The translations under genes were made by a program, and so were the position numbers. The notes under the pieces were generated by a model. The model made no database searches. It worked only from the letters and a program-made list of their open reading frames with translations, and had not been told where the DNA came from. A stretch of 64,000 nt of DNA from Brachyhypopomus gauderio (taxonomy: Eukaryota; Chordata; Actinopteri; Gymnotiformes; Hypopomidae). This document shows, piece after piece, positions 49,466 to 64,000 of this stretch (its first letter is position 1; each line of letters starts with the position of its first letter). The stretch covers positions 13,238,858-13,302,857 of the forward strand of contig NC_135218.1 of assembly GCF_052324685.1 (NCBI RefSeq), read 5' to 3'.

Positions 49466-49543
49466 CTAGGTCCTCTTGTAGTTCAGGTGGATATTAAAAG
49501 AGAAGCTGCTGATGTCATCCTGTCTCAGCTGGTTGATGATGAA
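49466..49543 (-). other. Unassigned candidate terminal exon on the - strand
   Basis: Reading the - strand, TTTATTCTTCAG (a good acceptor, ending at 49544) is followed by 25 sense codons and TAG. The peptide starts FIINQLRQDDISSFSFN and ends IHLNYKRT. Its amino-acid mix looks coding, but I do not recognise the family and found no partner exons. It could be chance or part of a repeat. Confidence 0.25.
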
Positions 49544-50663
49544 CTGAAGAATAAACATTACTGAGAGGTAAGGTACACGCTTTCAAAACATGTGCGACTG
49601 TATTTGTACCACTTTACCATTTACAGTCTTTCTGATTGTTTTTGCCGTTGGATTGTCTTCATATTTCTTCGCTTCACTGCTAAATGCGTGTCTGTCGAAT
49701 ACGTCCTGCTGAAGGCATTGTTTTTGCTATTGACCAAGCTTGTGTCCTGGGTTGTGTTGACTTTATTAACAGTGTTTTTATAAAGCACTTGTCACTATGG
49801 ACATTGTGATAAAATAGCATTTGGCAGGTCCAGCTGTAGAACACGTAGGATCAAGGCATACCAAGCCACACTAAGCCATGAGACAAACCTTCCTGCCAAA
49901 GCATGAGCAAGAAACCTTGATATGCCAGACTTTAAATGGTTCCCCCTCTTTCTGTGGCATCAAAAAGAGAAGCAATTGGCAGGAGAGACAGAGTTAAAAT
50001 TTAAATGAACAGATTTTAAAACCTGAGGCACTTAATGATTCAGATTAAATATTTGTCAGGGGACAAAAATAATAACCAATACATGACTGTGAAGCATTGT
50101 GAAGATTGTGAAGTCTCGAGCCATGGCAGACCTGGAGTAGATGAAGCATATCACAGAGCTAATGTAGGAGGTGGTGTTCATATTTTAAAGTCATGACTTC
50201 TCCAGGAGGTGTTATGGGTCAAGGAGGCCATTGCAGAGTGAGGGGCACATAAATATGGCACATCACCGTGATGAAGAAGATGATGAAGCTCCGCACCCCA
50301 CATTGTCAGTCCAGGCAGTGCTGTTCATTTCTCCATGTTAGTATGTTTTGTCCTGCAAGCATGTTGAGCCAAAAGCATGAAAGGTTTCAGGGTTCCCGTG
50401 AAAAGACTGTAGCCTTCACACATTTTGAAGAAAGACCTAAACTGCTATGAGAGAACTATGAGAGAGCTGGGACAACATCGGCTCAATATCAGGAGACCAG
50501 AAGTTCAACTGATCCTACACTTATGCAGCATGGGCGAGGCATGCTGTCTTTGGGAAAACTGGACTAAGAGGTGAAACCTTCACAGACTGACAGTCTACAG
50601 TTTGTCTTGATAGTTTGGGTGGCTCCTGATGGAAGAATCTATTTTCCATGAACACTCACACTC

Positions 50664-51510
50664 AACAGTCACTTTATTAGATACACCTGATCAGCTGCTT
50701 GTTAACACAAGTATCAAATCCGCCAGTTACAATGTCTCTGAATTTCAAGATGATCATCAAAATGACACCCCCCCCCCCCCGTCTACAATCGCTACCCCAT
50801 GGTGGCCCATCAAGCAGCTTTACTTTTATTTGTGGCCCGGCTCCTCATTCAAGTTGTGCATCCCTGACCTAGACATCACAACCAAGGTATACATAAGAGC
50901 ATCTCTGAATGCACAACGTCATACGTTGAAACAGATACAGAAATTACAGATAGTAGCAAAATATGACAATGAGTACCACTGTCTGCAAAAATTATGTACA
51001 ATATTATAATATATGTACTGGATTAAAAAATGGAAGAACCTTGTCTGGTCTGATGAGTTTCTGCTGTCATGTTCAGATGGTAGGGTTGGAATTTGGCATA
51101 AACAACATGAAAACATGGATCCATCTGGATCCATCCTGCCTTTTTAATCAAGGCTGCTGCTGGTGGTGTAATGCTGTGAGGAATTTGTCTTGGCACACTT
51201 GGGCCTCTTAATAGCAGTTGACCATTGTTTACCCACAGCAGCTTACCTGAGAGTTGTTGCTGACCATGTCTGTCCCTTTATGACCAGTGTACCATCTTCT
51301 GAAGTCTACTTCCACAAGGAAAAATGGTCATGTCGTGAAGTTCAAATAATGTCAATCTGGTTTCTTAAAAGAAGACTCAATGCTTTGTACACAATTCTGT
51401 ACACAAATAGCCACCTCAACCACCAGATTTCATTCCAACAGAGAACCTATGAGATGGGAATGGGAAATCCACATCATGGGAGTGCAGCAGACAAATGTCA
51501 GAAGATCCTC
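50664..51510 (+). mobile_element. Tc1/mariner-like transposon remnant, interrupted
   Basis: The left end CAGTCACTTTATTAGATACA and the following CCTGATCAGCTGCTTGTTAA are typical of an abundant fish Tc1-like family. Later segments also match the consensus I remember: CATCTCTGAATGCACAACGT (transposase helix-turn-helix end), GGTCTGATGAGTTTCTGCTG (equivalent to SDE-F-L) and ACATGGATCCATCTGGATCC. The 5' half is replaced by unrelated sequence at about 50765-50885 containing a poly-C run and a GTGGCCCGGC...AAGTTGTGCATCCCTGA segment that resembles another fish repeat. The right end is lost. Not functional. Confidence 0.75.
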
Positions 51511-54011
51511 ATTCCTGGACTATAAATTGTACTTGTATCTCATTAAGTGAGCTATTTAAACAAGTCTGTATCAACATATCTTTGCAGAGTATTGCCATTT
51601 TCAGTGTGTGCATACTTAACATTTACACTTTATTGCTTTGTGTGATTTGTCTGCCTGTCTCCTGTGCCTTCCTACTCCGGAACTGCATTTTTTTTACTTT
51701 CTGATGTTTCACTCTGGCTCTGACCCTGGCTTTGTTTCACACTACAGTTTTGGATGAACATTAATTGAACACTTATCTTTGTAGAATGCTTTGGAGAACC
51801 TGTTGACATCAGGTGCAGCCATTGATGAGTCTTTACAGAACATCTATACAGAGACACTGCTTATATCATTAGCCTTAAAGACACAAACATAGTTCTGTTT
51901 TTTTATACTCTTCTAATTTTTTTACTATGGTATGGGTGGGACCAGGCATAATACCCGAATTCCCTACCTACCTTATCTTCCCGAGCACACGCTCAACAGA
52001 CTCTACGCGAATTCAGCAACTAATATAACCTACCAGCATGCTCGTTTGAAGCTTTGTTTGGGGAATAGTGTGTTTTCTGACTCATACTTCGCGATGTCGT
52101 GCTGTGGATGGCTCAGTAGAATAATATGAAGAGCGGCTGTGAACGAAATAGGGTATTGTGATTATATGAGCACATTTGGCAATACCTGTCAAAGCTCCAT
52201 AGTTGGTATAATTGAGTCTGAAGGGCATTATTTGTGCAGGCGGAGCCGGAGACGCAGACTAGTGTCAGTAGAAGAACCTTGTTCTATTTTTGCATTGTAA
52301 TTCTCAGCGGACCGGATACATAGATCTGCTGATTGAAAAAGCAGTTTACATACGGAGGTTAGTATTAATGTCTGGATTAATTTGTCTTTCGATATGTCGA
52401 AAACTGAAATGCACCGAATGTTCAAGCACGACGTTTCGAAATTACTGGGATTACAAGTAAATCATCTTTAGGCGCATATTGTAAAAACGGAAATAAACCA
52501 TTTTAATATTTGAACTGCCAAAGAATATATTCCAATTAACTACAAATCTTGATATTGGACCAAGGCATCCTGCTTCATGACTGCTCTTATTCACGGAGAC
52601 ACACAAGTTTTCACAACTATTAAAAGTACTTCAGTCCGGTTTGGGCTGCAGGACATGATCAGTGCGTTGTAGGCGTTTTTGGGACATCGCTGCATTCGAA
52701 CAAGTGGGCTAAGCGTGTACTGTCACTCATTTACCTTCAACAACAGAAAACTATCCAGTTCTGACAGGGAAATGTTAAAGTTGTTTGTATAGTGCACCGT
52801 ATTCCCGTGGATATATACGTGCATCTCTGGTGCCGACTCCAGCGTTTGGACCAGACACCCCGCACACAAGCAGCTGGAGTGATGCAGCTACGAGGAGCTC
52901 CACGTACAACGGGAGGCTCTTTATTTGACTGTTTTTCTAAGATGCGTCGCTTTTTATAAAAGTTCTGCGACAATAAATTAACGGTAAATGCATAGTGGAA
53001 CAGTATCGTTACAGATCGCATGCGAAAAAATTGCCCCCAAACAAACAAAATGAATAATGAAAGTAGACGTACTCTTTTCTTACCTAATTAAAGTACTGAT
53101 TAGGATGTTTGACGTGAAAAGTATGCGAATCTGATATAACGAAACGCATGAAGGATACTGTGAGAATATACAAGTAGGTTTCTGTCAATATTAGAGCTCT
53201 GACGTAAAAAAATCCAATAAATCATTTCTATGATTATGTGAATAATGTAATTCAAAGTTCCGCTTTCGCAACGATTCAATTAATATAAATATTTGTTGAG
53301 ACCATATGCAAGATTTGAAATGTTTCGTGTTTGTTCATCCTTTGTGTAGGCCTAGTAGATGTTGGAAAGTGGTATGGTAGTTGAACTTGCATAATGTGAG
53401 CTGTGTTTAGGGACTCAGGTCAAATGTTGGTCAGAGAGGCATGTGGTTGAGAATAGTAGAGCATGTTGTGATAAGTAATATCGGAGCCCACCATCATCTA
53501 AATTCACCGAGAGGAAGTGAATGTCTTGTAAAGTTTCAGCTTTAATAGAACACTTCCTCATTAGCTGTGAGGTTACCATAGTCACTCTAGATTTAGAATG
53601 AGGTGGTTTCCGTGGGAACGTGGAGAAGTGTGTGGCGAGGTATCGCCTGTACTAAAAACAAAGACCATGCACATACTGTCTGTGGCCTCACCCCACACAG
53701 CACTACGTCCACTACACAAGATGTGTTTTGTTCTTAATTGTCCCTCCTTTTGTCTCATATCTCACATTTATGGTGGGTCTTTTAGGTTATCAAAAGATTT
53801 TGCAGCTCCAAATTGTTTACCAAAGCATATTTCAGGGTTTTCATGATCTTTTTGGTTTACAAAAACAGAAGCCTGAGTTTTTTGACTATTCTAGCAGTGG
53901 GCACCTTATGACACAATGATATATAAAAAAAAACAAAAAAACATTCAGATTATGCATACACATATGCAAAACATTTCTCTCTCGCTCTCTTTCACCCTTT
54001 TTCTTTCCTAG
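51511..54011 (+). other. Upstream region of the HDAC7-like gene
   Basis: No coding exon seen. The first HDAC-like exon at 54012 starts in phase 1 after an acceptor, so at least one earlier exon must lie in or before this stretch. Moderately CpG-containing sequence at about 52240-52980 is a possible promoter, without a decisive motif. Confidence 0.35.
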
Positions 54012-62785
<8,774 letters not shown>

Positions 62786-63856
62786 GTAAAACCAACCTTG
62801 TCACTTCAATGGTTAAGGCTCTGCACCTGCACCTACAACATGTTTGGTACATAAATATTATAATAATATAATAAATAAAAGAATAAATATTAGTAATATT
62901 TAGTAAATATAAATAATGTATTAAATATTTAAAAATACTAATATTAATACTGATATATATTTTATTAAATATTAATATTTATTAAATATTTTATAGAATA
63001 ATTACTAAAATAAATATTATTACAATGCTCCACTATATATGAGTCTACATTTATTTGGACACATCATCTAATATCTGCATACTACCATCTCTATAATTGT
63101 GTTGGTAAGAGGACTTTCAGGTGCACAGCTTATGATATCGAGTGCAAGACCGTTTTGTCCAAATTTCTGTAATAGCAACCAGGATTCAGATGGGCTGTTT
63201 TGGAGCTGCCATGACCAGAATGAGCCCATCGAACACGATGAGAATATCTGACTTACTGGAGGATGAGGAGACCACTGGCTGAAACCGGAGAAGAACACTT
63301 TTCAGATTTATTTTTTCATTGTTGAACACAGCTCTCCCAATACATTTACACAAATTAGTACAGTATCAGGCATGTCCAAACTAAGGTACATGTCTGTAAT
63401 GTTGTAAAAACATTACAGCTAATATGTTGAATACTTGTGTCCGGTATATCATGAGTACTATGAGAAGAACAATGATCAAACTAACATATTACTTCCTGAG
63501 AGTATGAAGGATGCTGTGAGTAAAGTGTACATTATGGTTCAAATACACAAAGTGAAGATGTGTTTGCATTAATGTCCCTCTAAGCTTTTTCTATAAGTTA
63601 TAGCATTTTATGTGGGGTCTGAACAGTGTCTTCATTAAGAACATAAACTTCCAAGATGCTGTCTCAGTAACGTTTAAGTAAATGTTTGTACAGTGAATTA
63701 TACAGTAGATGACATGCCACTATATTCTGACTGTATATTTTCTAAAAATTACTTTTGACTTTTAAAATTCTTCAAAAAGCAGCATTTTTATAAATTGTTT
63801 TGAGCACAGGTCATAGTAAAATCTCAGATTTTTTTTTTTACTTTCTTGACTATAGA
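62786..63856. other. HDAC7-like intron, no exon seen
   Basis: AT-rich sequence (an ATATTAATA-rich stretch at about 62850-63020) after the last recognised donor at 62786. The C-terminal exon of the gene must lie beyond the window or is absent. Confidence 0.6.
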
Positions 63857-63965
63857 GGGGTGGGTTTCCCGAAACGTTCGTAGCGCTAAATACTTCTTAA
63901 CCTTGTACGTTTCATATGAGCTTACGAAGTACTTAGTGCTACGAATGTTTCGGGAAACCCACCCC
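63857..63965. mobile_element. 109-bp palindromic (foldback) MITE-like element
   Basis: The left arm GGGGTGGGTTTCCCGAAACG and following TTCGTAGCGCTAAATACTTC is repeated inverted on the right with only a few changes, around a short centre. It would form a long hairpin. No coding capacity. The arm sequence recalls a repeat that is common in fish genomes; the superfamily is not determined. Confidence 0.75.
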
Positions 63966-64000
63966 AGAACAGACAGCTATTTTTTTTATGTTCTAAGAAC

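Overview
The window is vertebrate nuclear DNA and almost certainly from a teleost fish. It has compact GT-AG genes, very dense (CA)n/(GT)n/(GA)n microsatellites, fish-type Tc1, hAT and LINE debris, and proteins that read as fish orthologues of tensin-2, the vitamin D receptor and HDAC7. I cannot name the species. All protein-coding genes that I can assign are on the + strand: a tensin-2 gene (5' end missing), vdr (coding region complete) and an HDAC7-like gene (3' end missing). A tRNA-Gln(UUG) gene on the - strand lies between tns2 and vdr.

Layout. 1-18092: tns2, entering at the last part of its C1 domain, with a 7.7-kb intron that carries a 4.6-kb G-rich 31/32-bp minisatellite; then the phosphatase-like, C2, linker, SH2 and PTB exons, with a Tc1 remnant and a hAT MITE in introns. 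18093-19.75 kb: tns2 3'UTR, beginning with a GGAGA array. 19.8-24.6 kb: short repeats, the tRNA gene and an AGCT-rich tract. 24.6-25.5 kb: CpG-rich presumed promoter with a palindromic CRE. 25.5-34.8 kb: probable vdr first intron, holding a 22-bp minisatellite and a LINE remnant. 34802-39318: eight vdr coding exons. 39.3-54.0 kb: 3' flank and intergenic DNA with transposon debris and a few unassigned exon-like pieces. 54012-62785: about 20 HDAC7-like exons, running off the window.

The most striking observation is the HDAC7-like gene. Its exon phases match at every junction and I see no frameshift or premature stop, and its N-terminal MEF2-binding helix and 14-3-3-type serine sites are recognisable. 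But the deacetylase domain has lost several catalytic and zinc-binding positions and a block of about 40 residues. It looks like a class IIa HDAC paralogue that has become a pseudoenzyme or scaffold, rather than a decayed pseudogene.

The genes do not form an operon; each should be transcribed separately. TNS2, VDR and HDAC7 are all on human chromosome 12q13, with VDR next to HDAC7 and TNS2 several Mb away. The window therefore shows a rearranged or tighter version of that linkage. Exon coordinates were found by hand from splice signals, phase and recalled family sequences; no alignment was run.
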